Source of the DNA: CAZUMJ01 sp964621605
GTDB lineage: Bacteria > Actinomycetota > Acidimicrobiia > Acidimicrobiales > Iamiaceae
Direction: 5' to 3'
Assembly (NCBI GenBank): GCA_964621605.1
Contig: CAZUMJ010000003.1
Span: forward strand, 60,783 to 124,782
Length of the DNA stretch: 64,000 bases
The translations under genes and the position numbers were made by a program. The notes beneath the pieces are model-generated. The model saw only the letters and a list, made by a program, of their open reading frames with translations, was not told the origin of the DNA and made no database searches. Within the stretch, counting starts at the first letter, position 1. Every line of letters begins with the position of its first letter. Positions 9,949-22,300 of this stretch are shown here, piece by piece.

Positions 9949-11412
9949 ATGGAACTGACCCCGAAGCTGCTCACCGACGACGTCGATTTCAGGATCACGT
10001 TCCGTGGTTACGACCAAGACGAGGTCGACGACTTCCTCGAGCGCGTCGCCGAGGCGGTCGGTCAGCTTCTCGACCAGCTGGGTCAGGCGGTCGAGCGTGC
10101 GCGCAACGCCGAGAGCCGCCTCCAGAAGGCACAGCTCGCGGCCGCCACGAGCGGTCAGGTGCCGGTGGTGGCGCCGAAGGTCGAGCCCGCCCCCGAGCCC
10201 GTCGCTGCAGCAGCCCCAACCGCCGAAGCCGACGTGAACGAGGAGCTCGGCAGGGCGCTTCTGCTGGCCCAACGCACGGCCGACGCGGTGGTGGCCGAGG
10301 CGCATGACGATGCAGATCGCATCACGGCCGACGCCGAGGCAGCTGCCGCGCAGCTCCTCGCCGACACCGATGCCGAAGCGCGTCGCCGCAGCGACGATGC
10401 GAAGGTACGCCTGCTGCGCGAGGTCGACGAGCTCGAACGAGTTCGTGAGGGGGTGCGCGGCGACGTCAGCCTTCTCGAGCGGCACCTGGGCGAGCAGCGA
10501 GCCCGGCTGCGCGAGACGGTGCAGATCTTGCGTCGGGTGGTCGAAGATCCGAAGAGCTTCGAGAGCCCCGCGCTTCCTGATCTCAGCGGCGCTACCGTGC
10601 CCGCCGATCTACGTCCAAGCGGTGACCACGAAGTTCGAGGCGATGGCGGCCCCGATGTTGACCCCGCGGCCGACAGCGCCGATGCGTCGGATGCATCCGA
10701 CACGGACGCAGCGGACGCGGGCGCGCACGCGGAAGCCCAGTCGGAGGTGACGTCGGCGATCGCGGGCGAGCCGGCGACCGAGGCTGGGCCGGCAACCCCG
10801 TCTGGAGCGGCTTCCGCCTCGCCCGCCTCGCCCGAAGCCGGTGCACCGTCTGAGGTGGCAGACGCAGACGTCGAGGCCGCGACCCCGACGGCACAAGCGG
10901 CTCCTTCGCCACGTGGTGTCCTCCCGGCTCGAGGCGATGCCGCGGGGCCGGCCCGACGTGCCAACGATCAGGATGGCGGCGCCACACCCAGTGCGTCGGC
11001 ACCTCCAGCTGCACCCCGCCCGGCCGCTGAGAGCACCCCGCAACTCGATCTGCGCACAGCCACCGACCGTACGGCCCGCTCGGCTGGCGCTGCGGCACCT
11101 GCCGATGCAGAAGCCTCGGCGCGTCACGACCTGCGCTCCCTCTTCAACACGTCGGGTGAGCCGTCGACCGTGCCGGGTTCGAGCGCCGTCCCAGGGTCGT
11201 GGCGAGCATCCGATCGCCTCGACCAGGGCCCGCACACGCAGCCGGTCGCGACCACAAGGGTCGAAGACGAGCCGGACGACGCGTTCCTCGCCGAGCTTCG
11301 CAAGGCGATGACCGAAGACGAGCCCCTCGGCCCGCGCGACAACGTCGAGGCCGTCCCGTTCGCGGCACCGCAGCCGCAGCCCCGAACCACGCGTTTCGGT
11401 CGCCGCCGGTAG
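9949..11412 (+). CDS. divIVA: DivIVA/Wag31-type polar growth scaffold
   Basis: 487-residue coiled-coil scaffold that binds curved membrane at poles and septa. The N-terminal domain is typical (ITFRGYDQDEVDDFLERV, residues 22-39), with coiled coil to about 200, including REVDELERVREGVRG. The remaining ~280 residues are rich in Ala, Pro, Asp and Ser and look disordered, ending in a basic tail RTTRFGRRR. It is longer than the ~260-residue mycobacterial Wag31 because of this extension. The ATG at 9949 is fixed by the -10 spacing. A polar-organising role is inferred from the family and its place next to sepF. Confidence 0.9.
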   Translation: MELTPKLLTDDVDFRITFRGYDQDEVDDFLERVAEAVGQLLDQLGQAVERARNAESRLQKAQLAAATSGQVPVVAPKVEPAPEPVAAAAPTAEADVNEELGRALLLAQRTADAVVAEAHDDADRITADAEAAAAQLLADTDAEARRRSDDAKVRLLREVDELERVREGVRGDVSLLERHLGEQRARLRETVQILRRVVEDPKSFESPALPDLSGATVPADLRPSGDHEVRGDGGPDVDPAADSADASDASDTDAADAGAHAEAQSEVTSAIAGEPATEAGPATPSGAASASPASPEAGAPSEVADADVEAATPTAQAAPSPRGVLPARGDAAGPARRANDQDGGATPSASAPPAAPRPAAESTPQLDLRTATDRTARSAGAAAPADAEASARHDLRSLFNTSGEPSTVPGSSAVPGSWRASDRLDQGPHTQPVATTRVEDEPDDAFLAELRKAMTEDEPLGPRDNVEAVPFAAPQPQPRTTRFGRRR

Positions 11413-11436
11413 GGGTGGGCGCCGCCGGCGCGTAGC

Positions 11437-11471
11437 GGTGCTGCGGCACCTGCCGGTGGCGACCGCCGGCA
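11437..11471. terminator. Paired hairpins between convergent divIVA and ileS
   Basis: Two adjacent hairpins: GGTGC-TGCG-GCACC (11437-11450) and TGCCGGTGG-CGA-CCGCCGGCA (11451-11471, nine pairs including one G-T). There is no T tract on either side, so this would be a U-less or bidirectional terminator for the two converging genes. Confidence 0.45.
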
Positions 11472-11486
11472 ACCCGTTCGGTCGGC

Positions 11487-14639
<3,153 letters not shown>

Positions 14640-14646
14640 GGTGGCC

Positions 14647-14652
14647 AGCCTA
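14647..14652 (-). promoter_or_regulatory. -10 box for leaderless ileS
   Basis: TAGGCT on the minus strand, seven bases upstream of the ileS ATG. No ribosome site lies in between, consistent with a leaderless transcript and arguing against a T-box leader. Confidence 0.55.
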
Positions 14653-14700
14653 CGCCGGTCGGTTGCCGAGCCCGATCAGCGGATTTCGCCACCCGGCACG

Positions 14701-14729
14701 TTGACACTCGGGAGGACCGCGCGTACAAT
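14701..14729 (+). promoter_or_regulatory. Near-consensus housekeeping promoter
   Basis: TTGACA (14701-14706) and TACAAT (14724-14729) are separated by 17 bases, the best vegetative promoter in the window. Transcription should begin near 14736 and read the DksA-like gene, lspA and rluD. A ribosome site GGGAGGAG (14748-14755) precedes the ATG at 14765. Confidence 0.85.
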
Positions 14730-14764
14730 CCGGCACCCTTTGCCCTCGGGAGGAGTCCGGGTTC

Positions 14765-15562
14765 ATGGCACGAGCTACCACGTCCGCAAAAGCGCCCGCG
14801 AAGAAGGCGACTTCGGCGACGAAGACCGCCGCGACGAAGGCTCCTGCCAAGACCGCAGACGTGAAGAAGGCGCCGGCGAAGGCTGCCGCGGCGAACAAGG
14901 CGGCGGTGAAGAAGGCTGCGGCGCCCGCCAAGGCTGCCGCCGTGAAGAAGGCTGCGGCACCGGCGAAGGCTGCCGCCGTGAAGAAGGCACCCGTGGCGAA
15001 GAAGGCCGCGGCGCCCGCGAAGAAGGCGCCGGCGAAGGCTGCCGAGGCGAAGAAGGCACCGGCCTCTGCCAAGAAGGCAGCGTCAACGGCGAAGGCCGCC
15101 GCCACGGACGCGAAGGCCGCCGCAGCGCCCAAGACCAACGGCGCACGTGCGGCCGCCACGGCGCCGCCGGCGCGGGCGGTCAAGGTCCGCTTCTCGGCTC
15201 GCTTCCTCAAGGCCCAAGAGCAGCTCCTGCACGAGGAGCGGGCCACCTACATGCGCCAGTTCGAATCGCTGCGTGCCGAGGCAGAGGCCTTGGTCGCCGA
15301 CTTCGAGTCCGGCGACGTCCAGTTCGACGAGGAGTCCGGCGAGGGCGACACCATCAACATCGAACGGGAGCGTGACCTGGCGTTGTCCGAGCAGGCCCGT
15401 GCAGCGGTCGCCGAGATCGACCACGCGCTGACGAAGTTCGCGCTCGGCACCTACGGGGTCTGCGAGGTCTCGGGGGAGGCGATCCCCGAGGAGCGTCTCG
15501 AGGCGATCCCGTGGGCCCGTGAGCGGGTCGAGTTCAAGACAGGCGGCTTCACCCGCCGGTGA
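14765..15562 (+). CDS. TraR/DksA-family protein with Lys/Ala-rich histone-like N-terminal tail
   Basis: 265 residues in two parts. Residues 1-135 are almost only Ala, Lys, Pro and Val with repeats such as PAKAAAVKKAA, like the tails of histone H1 or mycobacterial HupB. Residues 140-265 are a DksA/TraR fold: a coiled coil (EQLLHEERATYMRQFESLRA) and the terminal YGVCEVSGEAIPEERLEAIP. The usual four-cysteine zinc finger is reduced to a single Cys, so zinc binding looks lost. Known DksA proteins act on RNA polymerase; here the tail suggests DNA or RNA contact. It is first in an operon with lspA and rluD, driven by a near-consensus promoter. Confidence 0.85.
   Translation: MARATTSAKAPAKKATSATKTAATKAPAKTADVKKAPAKAAAANKAAVKKAAAPAKAAAVKKAAAPAKAAAVKKAPVAKKAAAPAKKAPAKAAEAKKAPASAKKAASTAKAAATDAKAAAAPKTNGARAAATAPPARAVKVRFSARFLKAQEQLLHEERATYMRQFESLRAEAEALVADFESGDVQFDEESGEGDTINIERERDLALSEQARAAVAEIDHALTKFALGTYGVCEVSGEAIPEERLEAIPWARERVEFKTGGFTRR
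14906..14995 (+). repeat. 36-bp tandem repeat inside the DksA-like gene
   Basis: Units begin GTGAAGAAGGC at 14906, 14942 and 14978. The first two are nearly identical over 36 bases and the third is partial. Each unit encodes twelve residues of the Lys/Ala tail, so tail length could vary between strains by slippage. Confidence 0.75.
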
Positions 15563-16158
15563 CCGACGTCGACGTCGACGTCGTCGAGGCCGGCGGTCGC
15601 GGCCGCCGCGGCGACCTCGTGTTGGTCGCCGTCGCGGTCGCGGCGCTCGCGACGGACCAACTCACCAAGGCGTGGGCCGTGTCGAGCCTGCGGTTCCGTG
15701 ACGTGCACGTGGTGTGGACGCTGCGGTTGCAGCTCGTGCACAACTCCGGGGCTGCCTTCAGCTTGCTGTCAGGAAGCGGTGCCGGGCCGCTGATCGCGCT
15801 CGTCGCCGTTGCAGTCGTCGCGGTCCTCCTCCGGACGAGCCAGTTGTATCGATCACGTTGGGCGAGTGTCGCGATCGGGCTCGTGGTCGGTGGGGCGCTC
15901 GGCAACCTGGCCGATCGGGCCTTTCGCTCCCGGGCAGGATTTCTGCACGGATCTGTCGTCGACTTCATCAACTTCCAGTGGTGGCCGGTCTTCAATGTCG
16001 CCGACATGTGCGTGGTCGTGGGGGCGATCGTGCTCGGAGCTGTCTCGGCGTTCGGCAGCCAAACCGGAGGTGACGGCCGACAGACGCCGTCCGACACCTC
16101 GGAGCCGTCGGTGGACGACGACGAGGAGCCGTCGGCGTCACACGACGGGGACCTGTGA
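15559..16158 (+). CDS. lspA: LspA, lipoprotein signal peptidase (SPase II)
   Basis: 199-residue membrane aspartic protease that cleaves prolipoprotein signal peptides before the lipidated cysteine. There are four membrane segments. Family motifs are DQLTKAWAV, VHNSGAAFSLL, GALGNLADR and FNVADMCVVVG; the aspartates of the last two are the catalytic pair. About 40 residues after the last helix are polar and acidic, a non-conserved tail. The GTG start overlaps the previous stop, and the stop overlaps the rluD GTG. Confidence 0.95.
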   Translation: MTDVDVDVVEAGGRGRRGDLVLVAVAVAALATDQLTKAWAVSSLRFRDVHVVWTLRLQLVHNSGAAFSLLSGSGAGPLIALVAVAVVAVLLRTSQLYRSRWASVAIGLVVGGALGNLADRAFRSRAGFLHGSVVDFINFQWWPVFNVADMCVVVGAIVLGAVSAFGSQTGGDGRQTPSDTSEPSVDDDEEPSASHDGDL

Positions 16159-17078
16159 CCGTCTTCCGCGAGGAGGTGCCTCCCGCCGTGGCGGGCGAGC
16201 GCCTCGACCGCTTCGTCGCGATGGTGACCGGACGGAGTCGCAGCGAGGCCGTCGATCTGATCGACGCCGGGAGCGTCACGATCAACGGGACACCGAGCTC
16301 GGCACGCGCGCGGCGCATGCTCGCTGGCGAGACCGTCGAGATCTCAGCCCCCGATGCCGTCGAGGGCGAGCCGGCGGTGGTCGCCGACACCACGATCGAG
16401 GTGCGAGTCGTCCACGAGGACGCCGACCTCATCGTCGTCGACAAGCCCGCAGGCCTCGTCGTGCACCCGGGCGCAGGCCACTCCTCCGGCACGTTGGTGC
16501 ATGGGCTCCTCGCCCGCTACCCCGAGCTGGCAGCGGTCGGCCAGCCGGACCGTCCCGGCATCGTGCACCGGCTCGACCGCGGCACATCAGGCCTGTTGGC
16601 GGTCGCCCGCACACCGGCCGCGTACGACGCACTCGTCGAGGCGCTCAGCGAACACCGGGTGGGTAGGCACTACGTGGCGCTCGCGTGGGGACATCCCGAG
16701 TCGCCGCGCGGCGTGATCGATGCCCCCATCGGCCGCTCGACGCGCGACGCCACGCGCATGGCGGTACGTGCGGACGGACGTAGCGCTCGCACCCACTACG
16801 AGGTGGTGCAGTCGTTCGACGAGCCGATCCGGTCGAGCCTGCTGCGCTGTCGCCTCGAGACCGGTCGCACCCATCAGATCCGTGTGCACCTCGAGGCGAT
16901 CGGCCACCCGGTGGTGGGCGATGTCCGCTATGGCAAGGGACGCGGCGCCGAGCTCGTGGATCGTCCCCTCCTGCACGCCGAGCGCCTCGAGCTGCGCCAC
17001 CCGATCGATGGCTCGGAGCTGTCGTTCACGTCGCCGCTCCCGGCTGACCTCGTTGCGGCGCTCGACCGCCTGCATTGA
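16155..17078 (+). CDS. rluD: RluD-family 23S rRNA pseudouridine synthase
   Basis: 307-residue RluA/RluD-family enzyme. An S4 RNA-binding domain (ERLDRFVAMVTGRSRSEA) is followed by the catalytic domain with VVDKPAGLVVHPG and the catalytic aspartate in HRLDRGTSGLL. The terminal part has ETGRTHQIRVHLEAIGHPVV. Co-translation with lspA (four-base overlap) is the usual arrangement in actinobacteria and many other bacteria. Which uridines are modified (RluD-type sites in helix 69 or others) cannot be read from the sequence. Confidence 0.93.
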   Translation: MTVFREEVPPAVAGERLDRFVAMVTGRSRSEAVDLIDAGSVTINGTPSSARARRMLAGETVEISAPDAVEGEPAVVADTTIEVRVVHEDADLIVVDKPAGLVVHPGAGHSSGTLVHGLLARYPELAAVGQPDRPGIVHRLDRGTSGLLAVARTPAAYDALVEALSEHRVGRHYVALAWGHPESPRGVIDAPIGRSTRDATRMAVRADGRSARTHYEVVQSFDEPIRSSLLRCRLETGRTHQIRVHLEAIGHPVVGDVRYGKGRGAELVDRPLLHAERLELRHPIDGSELSFTSPLPADLVAALDRLH

Positions 17079-17106
17079 CCTGACCTCAGGGGTCGTGCAT
17101 CCGCCC

Positions 17107-17132
17107 CCACGCCGAGGGAGCGCTCCGCGTGG
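17107..17132. terminator. Inverted repeat between convergent rluD and rrf2 genes
   Basis: CCACGC (17107-17112) pairs with GCGTGG (17127-17132), and the loop holds a second palindrome GGAGCGCTCC. It lies in the 90-base gap between two converging stops. There is no T tract, so terminator function is tentative. Confidence 0.4.
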
Positions 17133-17168
17133 AATCAGCGGGTGATGCGACGTGGGCGGTGCGGTGCG

Positions 17169-17612
17169 TCAGACCGGTGACGGCCAGGGGGCCTCGCCGC
17201 GGGCGATGGCGGCGGTGTCGGCGAGCGTGGAGTTCTCGAGAAGGCTCCGCATCTGCTCGCCCACGTCGGCCCAGATCGCAAGCAGGACGCATTGCCCCTC
17301 GTGGTCGCACGCCCCGTTGGCGTGCGGCTCGCCGAAGTCGCCGACCGCGATGGGCCCGTCGACCGCACTCACGATCTGCGCCAGGGTGATGTCGGCGGGG
17401 TCACGTGCGAGGACGTAGCCACCGCCGACCCCACGCTTGGAGCGCACCAGGCCGGCGCCCTTCAACGCCAGCAGGATCTGCTCAAGGTAGGGCTGGGGGA
17501 GGCCGGTGCGCTCCGCGATGTCGCGCACCGAGGTGGGTGTCCCCTCGTCGGCGTGGAGTGCGAGCGACAACAACGCCCGACACGCGTAGTCACCCCGGGT
17601 GGACACCTTCAT
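17169..17612 (-). CDS. Rrf2/IscR-family transcriptional regulator
   Basis: 147-residue winged-helix regulator. The N-terminal MKVSTRGDYACRALL and the recognition region TGLPQPYLEQILLALKGAGLV are typical of the Rrf2 family, followed by SKRGVGGGYVLAR. The effector region has two cysteines spaced C-x5-C (ACDHEGQC), compatible with an iron-sulfur cluster, but one cysteine fewer than classical IscR in that stretch. No isc/suf genes are adjacent, so the target is unknown. TAGCAT on the minus strand ends eight bases before the ATG, suggesting a leaderless transcript. Confidence 0.9.
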   Translation of the reverse strand: MKVSTRGDYACRALLSLALHADEGTPTSVRDIAERTGLPQPYLEQILLALKGAGLVRSKRGVGGGYVLARDPADITLAQIVSAVDGPIAVGDFGEPHANGACDHEGQCVLLAIWADVGEQMRSLLENSTLADTAAIARGEAPWPSPV

Positions 17613-17620
17613 GGGCCGTC

Positions 17621-17647
17621 ATGCTACGGCCCCAGGGCCGGTAGCGT
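17621..17647. promoter_or_regulatory. Divergent -10 boxes between rrf2 and phosphatase-like gene
   Basis: TAGCAT on the minus strand (17621-17626) would serve the regulator as a leaderless gene. TAGCGT on the plus strand (17642-17647) would give the phosphatase-like gene a leader of about 30 bases holding its ribosome site. The boxes are 15 bases apart, so the regulator could control both. Confidence 0.5.
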
Positions 17648-17685
17648 GGCCCCCGGTCACATCCGGCGGACTGAAAGGACAGCGA

Positions 17686-18789
17686 GTGGGCACCGACCCG
17701 GATCTCCCCGACTACGCGGGTGCGTGCATCACCAACCTCGTCCCGACGTTGCTCGAAGCACGGGGCGATCTCCCTGCGTGGATGCCCGCTGTCATCCGGG
17801 GTGCGGCGCAGGTCGTGGTGCTCCTCCTCGACGGCCTCGGCTGGGAGCAGCTGAGCGAGCGCCCTGGGCGTGCCCCGACGCTGCAGGCGATGGCCGGTGG
17901 CCCGATCCACACGGTGGCGCCGTCCACGACCGCGGCCGCGTTGACCAGCATCACCACGGGCTTGTCGCCGGGGGAGCACGGCGTGGTCGGTTATCGCATG
18001 GCCCTCGGAGGTGACGTCCTCAACGTCTTGCGCTGGGGAACCTCCACCGGCGACGCCCGTCGGCTGCTTCCCCCCGAGGAGGCGCAGCCGTTCCCCGCGT
18101 TCCTCGGGCACCGGCCCCCGGTCATCACCAGAGCCGAGTTCGTCGACTCCGGGTTCACCCGAGCGCACCTGCAGGGCATCCGTCACCACGGCTATCGAGT
18201 GCCGTCGACGCTCGTCGAAGAGCTTCGTGACGTGCTCGCGGCGGGCGAGCCGTTCGTGTACGCCTACTACGAGGGCATCGACAAGGTGGCGCACGAGTAC
18301 GGGCTGGGTCGGCACTACGACGCCGAGCTCGCGTTCGCGGATCGCCTCGTCGCGGACGTGATCGAGGTCCTGCCGCCGGGGGCGGCGCTGGTCGTCACCG
18401 CGGACCACGGGCAGGTCGAGGTCGGTGATCGGATCATCGACCCGGATCCGGCCGTGCTGACCCATGTCTCGTTCCAGTCGGGCGAGGGTCGTTTCCGCTG
18501 GCTGCATGCCAAGGGCGGGCGCATCGGGCCGTTGGTCGAGGCCGCGAGGGACACCTACGCCGACGTGGCGTGGGTGGTGACGCGCGATCAGGTGGTCGAC
18601 GAGCACTGGTTCGGTCGGCGCGTGACCCCCGAGGCGCTGCGGCGCCTGGGCGATGTCGCGCTCGTCGCGCGAGAGCCTGTCTCCTTCCACGACCCGCACG
18701 ACTCGGGCATCTTCGAGCTGATCGGCCGGCACGGCTCGGTCACCTCGGCCGAGATGCTCGTACCCTTGCTGGCCCACGCCAACCTTTGA
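17686..18789 (+). CDS. Alkaline-phosphatase-superfamily hydrolase (nucleotide pyrophosphatase-like)
   Basis: 367-residue metal hydrolase of the type I phosphodiesterase/nucleotide pyrophosphatase group. The metal and nucleophile region reads LLLDGLGWEQL followed by APSTTAAALTSITTG (Thr nucleophile candidate), with later metal ligands YYEGIDKVAHEYG and VTADHGQVEVGD. There is no signal peptide. The start is GTG 17686, six bases after AAAGGA; an in-frame ATG at 17599 lies inside the divergent regulator and is rejected. Substrate unknown. Confidence 0.88.
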   Translation: MGTDPDLPDYAGACITNLVPTLLEARGDLPAWMPAVIRGAAQVVVLLLDGLGWEQLSERPGRAPTLQAMAGGPIHTVAPSTTAAALTSITTGLSPGEHGVVGYRMALGGDVLNVLRWGTSTGDARRLLPPEEAQPFPAFLGHRPPVITRAEFVDSGFTRAHLQGIRHHGYRVPSTLVEELRDVLAAGEPFVYAYYEGIDKVAHEYGLGRHYDAELAFADRLVADVIEVLPPGAALVVTADHGQVEVGDRIIDPDPAVLTHVSFQSGEGRFRWLHAKGGRIGPLVEAARDTYADVAWVVTRDQVVDEHWFGRRVTPEALRRLGDVALVAREPVSFHDPHDSGIFELIGRHGSVTSAEMLVPLLAHANL

Positions 18790-18804
18790 ATGCCGGAGTT
18801 CACG

Positions 18805-19320
18805 ATGTCAGATGCCGCACCGCCGACCGCCCCTTCCATCCGTGGAGAGCTGGTCCAGCCCGAGGCCGACGAGGCCGCCGAGGCGGAGGAGCGCCGCGAG
18901 GCCGTGGAAGAACCGGCCAAGGTGATGCGCATCGGGTCGATGATCAAGCAGCTCCTCGAAGAGGTGCGCGTGCTCGACCTCGACGCACCGGCACGTGACC
19001 GCCTGCGCGAGATCTACGACCGCTCCGTCAGCGAGCTGGGCTCCGCGCTGTCGCCCGACCTGCGAGACGAGCTCGATCGGTTGGCGCTGCCGTTCGGCGA
19101 AGCCTCCGACCCGACCGACGCAGAGCTGCGTCTCGCGAAGGCGCAGCTGGTGGGGTGGCTCGAAGGGCACTTCCACGGCATCCAGGCGACGCTGTTCGCA
19201 CAGCAGATGGTGGCGCGCCAGCAGCTCGAGGACATGCGCCGTCAACTGGGTCCGGGCGGGGCAGTCCCGCAGGGTCCGCTCGACGGCGCGGCAGATGTTC
19301 GCCCGGGCACCTACCTGTAG
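18805..19320 (+). CDS. bpa: Bpa/PafE, bacterial proteasome activator
   Basis: 171-residue helical protein of the DUF2587 family, the ATP-independent ring activator that opens the 20S proteasome gate in mycobacteria. The core KVMRIGSMIKQLLEEVRVLDL and LPFGEASDPTDAELRLAKAQLVGWLEG matches the family. The chain ends in GTYL, close to the GQYL tail that docks in the proteasome alpha ring. An ATG at 18790 is also in frame, but only the ATG at 18805 has a ribosome site (GGAG, 18794-18797). No proteasome subunits are in the window; dnaE follows after two bases. Confidence 0.9.
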   Translation: MSDAAPPTAPSIRGELVQPEADEAAEAEERREAVEEPAKVMRIGSMIKQLLEEVRVLDLDAPARDRLREIYDRSVSELGSALSPDLRDELDRLALPFGEASDPTDAELRLAKAQLVGWLEGHFHGIQATLFAQQMVARQQLEDMRRQLGPGGAVPQGPLDGAADVRPGTYL

Positions 19321-19322
19321 CC

Positions 19323-22300
19323 GTGGCGAGCTCGTTCACCCACCTGCACCAGCACACCGAGTACTCCATGCTCGACGGTGCAGCGCGCGTCGGCGACGTC
19401 GTGGCCGCCGCTGCGGCCGACGGTCAGCCCGCGCTCGGCATCACCGACCACGGCAACATGTACGGGATCCTCGACTTCTACAAGGCGTGCAAGGACCACG
19501 GCATCAAGCCGATCCTCGGCACCGAGGCATACCAGGCCTACGAGTCGCGGGAGGAGCGTCCGTCGCGGCGAGGCCGGGTCGACGACAGTGGGGGCGACAG
19601 CGACGGGGGACGCAAGCTCTACTACCACCTGATCCTCCTCGCAGAGAACCAGGTCGGCTACAAGAACCTGATCCAGCTCTCGAGCCGTGCGTACCTCGAG
19701 GGCTACTACTACAAGCCGCGCGTCGACTGGGAGCTCCTCGAGGCCCACCACGAGGGCCTCATCGCCACCACCGGTTGCCTCGGCGGCCAGGTCCTGCAGG
19801 CGCTCATGCAGGGCGACGTCGAAGGGGCGACCGCGAAGGCGGCCCGCCTGCAGGACATCTTCGGGAGAGACAACCTGTTCGTGGAGCTCCAGGATCACGG
19901 GCTCCCCGAGCAGGTGCGCACCAACCCGCAGCTCTTGGAGCTCGCCCGTCGCATCGGGGCGCCCTTGCTGGCGACCAACGACAGCCACTACGTGCGCCGC
20001 GCGGATGCCGCTGCCCATGACGCCCTCCTCTGCGTGCAGACCGGCTCGTTGCGCTCCGACCCGAACCGCTTCAAGTTCCACGGGGACGACCACTACCTGA
20101 AGTCGGCCTCCGAGATGCGGCACCTCTTCTCGGAGCTGCCGGAGGCATGCGACAACACCTTGTGGATCGCGGAGCGCTGCGACGTCGAGATCACCTTCGG
20201 CAAGCCGCTCCTCCCGAACTTCCCGCTGCCCGAGGGGTTCGCCGACGACGCCGCCTACCTCGAGCACCTCACGTTCGAGGGGGCGCGCGGCCGCTGGGGA
20301 GACCCGCTTCCCGACGAGATCGTCGAGCGGCTCGCCTACGAGCTGAAGGTCATCGGCGACATGGGCTTCAGCTCCTACTTCCTGATCGTGTGGGACCTCA
20401 TCCGCCATGCCAAGTCGCAGGGCATCCGGGTGGGTCCGGGGCGAGGCAGCGCCGCGGGCTGCGCGGTCGCGTACTGCCTTGCCATCACCGGGCCCGCCCC
20501 GCTCCGCTACGACCTGCTGTTCGAGCGCTTCTTGAACCCGAGCCGCATCTCGATGCCCGACACCGACATGGACTTCGACTCCCGCGTCCGTGACGAGATG
20601 ATCCGCTACGCCGCCGAGCGCTACGGCCGCGACCGCGTCGCCCAGATCGTGACGTTCTCGCAGATCAAGGCGCGCGCTGCGGTGCGTGACGCGGCCCGTG
20701 TGCTCGGTCAGCCCTATGCCGTCGGCGACCGCATCGCGAAGGCCATGCCGCCGCTGGTCATGGGACGCGACACGCCGCTCTATGCCTGCCTGGAGCCCCA
20801 GCCGAAGTTCGAGGACGGCTACAAGATGGCCGCCGACCTCCGCGCGATGTACGACACCGACCCCGACGCGCGCGAGGTGATCGAGGTGGCGCGAGGCCTC
20901 GAGGGGCTGCGGCGCCAGGACGGCATCCATGCAGCCGCGGTGGTGATCACGAAGGACCCGCTCACCGACTACCTGCCGATCCAACGCAAGCCGGAGAGCG
21001 GCCAAGACCCCGCGGACGCACCGGTCGTCACCCAGTACGAGATGCACGGCGTCGAAGACCTCGGCCTGCTCAAGATGGACTTCCTAGGTCTGCGCAACCT
21101 CGACGTCATCACCGACACGCTGGCGCTCATCCGCTCGTTCCGAGGCATCGACCTCGACATCGACACGGTGCCGCTCGACGACGAGCCGACATTCGACCTG
21201 TTGCGGCGCGGCGACTCGATCGGGGTGTTCCAACTCGAGGGCGGTCCCATGCGGGCGCTGATGCGCTCGCTCGCACCGACCGAGTTCGAGGACGTCGCCG
21301 CCCTCGTGGCGCTGTACCGGCCTGGGCCGATGGCGGCCAACATGCACAACGACTACGCCGACCGCAAGAACGGCCGCCAGGCGGTCACGTTCCTGCATGC
21401 CGACGCGGAGGAGATCCTCGGCTCCACCTACGGGCTGATGATCTACCAGGAGTCCGTCATGCGTATCGCGCAGCGGTTCGCCGGGTACTCGCTCGCCGAA
21501 GCAGACAACCTGCGCAAGGCCTGTGGCAAGAAGGTGCGCGAGCTCATCCAGAAGGAGCGCGACAAGTTCGAGGCAGGCTGCGAGACGCACGGCTACGGAC
21601 GCAAGCTGGGCAAGGAGTGGTTCGACATCATCGAGCCGTTCGCCGACTACGCCTTCAACAAGAGCCATTCCTACGGCTACGGGTTGGTGAGCTACCAGAC
21701 CGCCTTCCTCAAGGCGAACTACCCGGCCGAGTACCTGGCCGCGTTGCTCACGAGCGTCAAGACCAACCTCGACAAGGCCGCCGTGTACCTCGCCGAGTGC
21801 CGGACGATGGGTCTGACCGTGCTGGTGCCCGACGTCAACACCTCGCAGTCCGACTTCGTCCCGATCCACGACGAGGCCGGCGAGGTGGTGATCCCGTTCG
21901 GCCTCTCGGCGGTGCGCAACGTCGGTGAGGGGATCGTCGCCCAGATCGTCGCCGAGCGCGACGAGGCGGGTGCGTTCGTCGACTTCTACGACTTCTGCCA
22001 GCGCGTCGACCCGAACGCGCTCAACAAGCGGGCTATCGAGTCGCTGATCAAGGCAGGAGCGTTCGACTCGCTCGGTCACCCGCGCAAGGGGCTGCTCATG
22101 GTCTACGAGCAGATCATCGATCAGGTCCTTGCCCGCCGTCGTGAGCAAGAGCGCGGGATCATGAGCCTGTTCGGAGACCTCGGCGGTGGTGAGGGCTCAG
22201 ACGATGTGTTCGACGACCGCGTGGCGATCCCCGACGTGGTCTTCGGCAAGAAGGAGCGCCTCGCGTTCGAGAAGGAGATGCTCGGCCTGTATGTGAGCGA

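Noticed and set aside
14640..14764. T-box or other leader riboswitch controlling ileS
   Set aside because: The gap between the ileS ATG and its -10 box is seven bases, leaving no room for a leader; no T-box sequence or specifier hairpin was seen.
18805..19320. A RelA-like or generic coiled-coil regulator between the phosphatase and dnaE
   Set aside because: The residue pattern and GTYL end match the Bpa/PafE family better than any other candidate.
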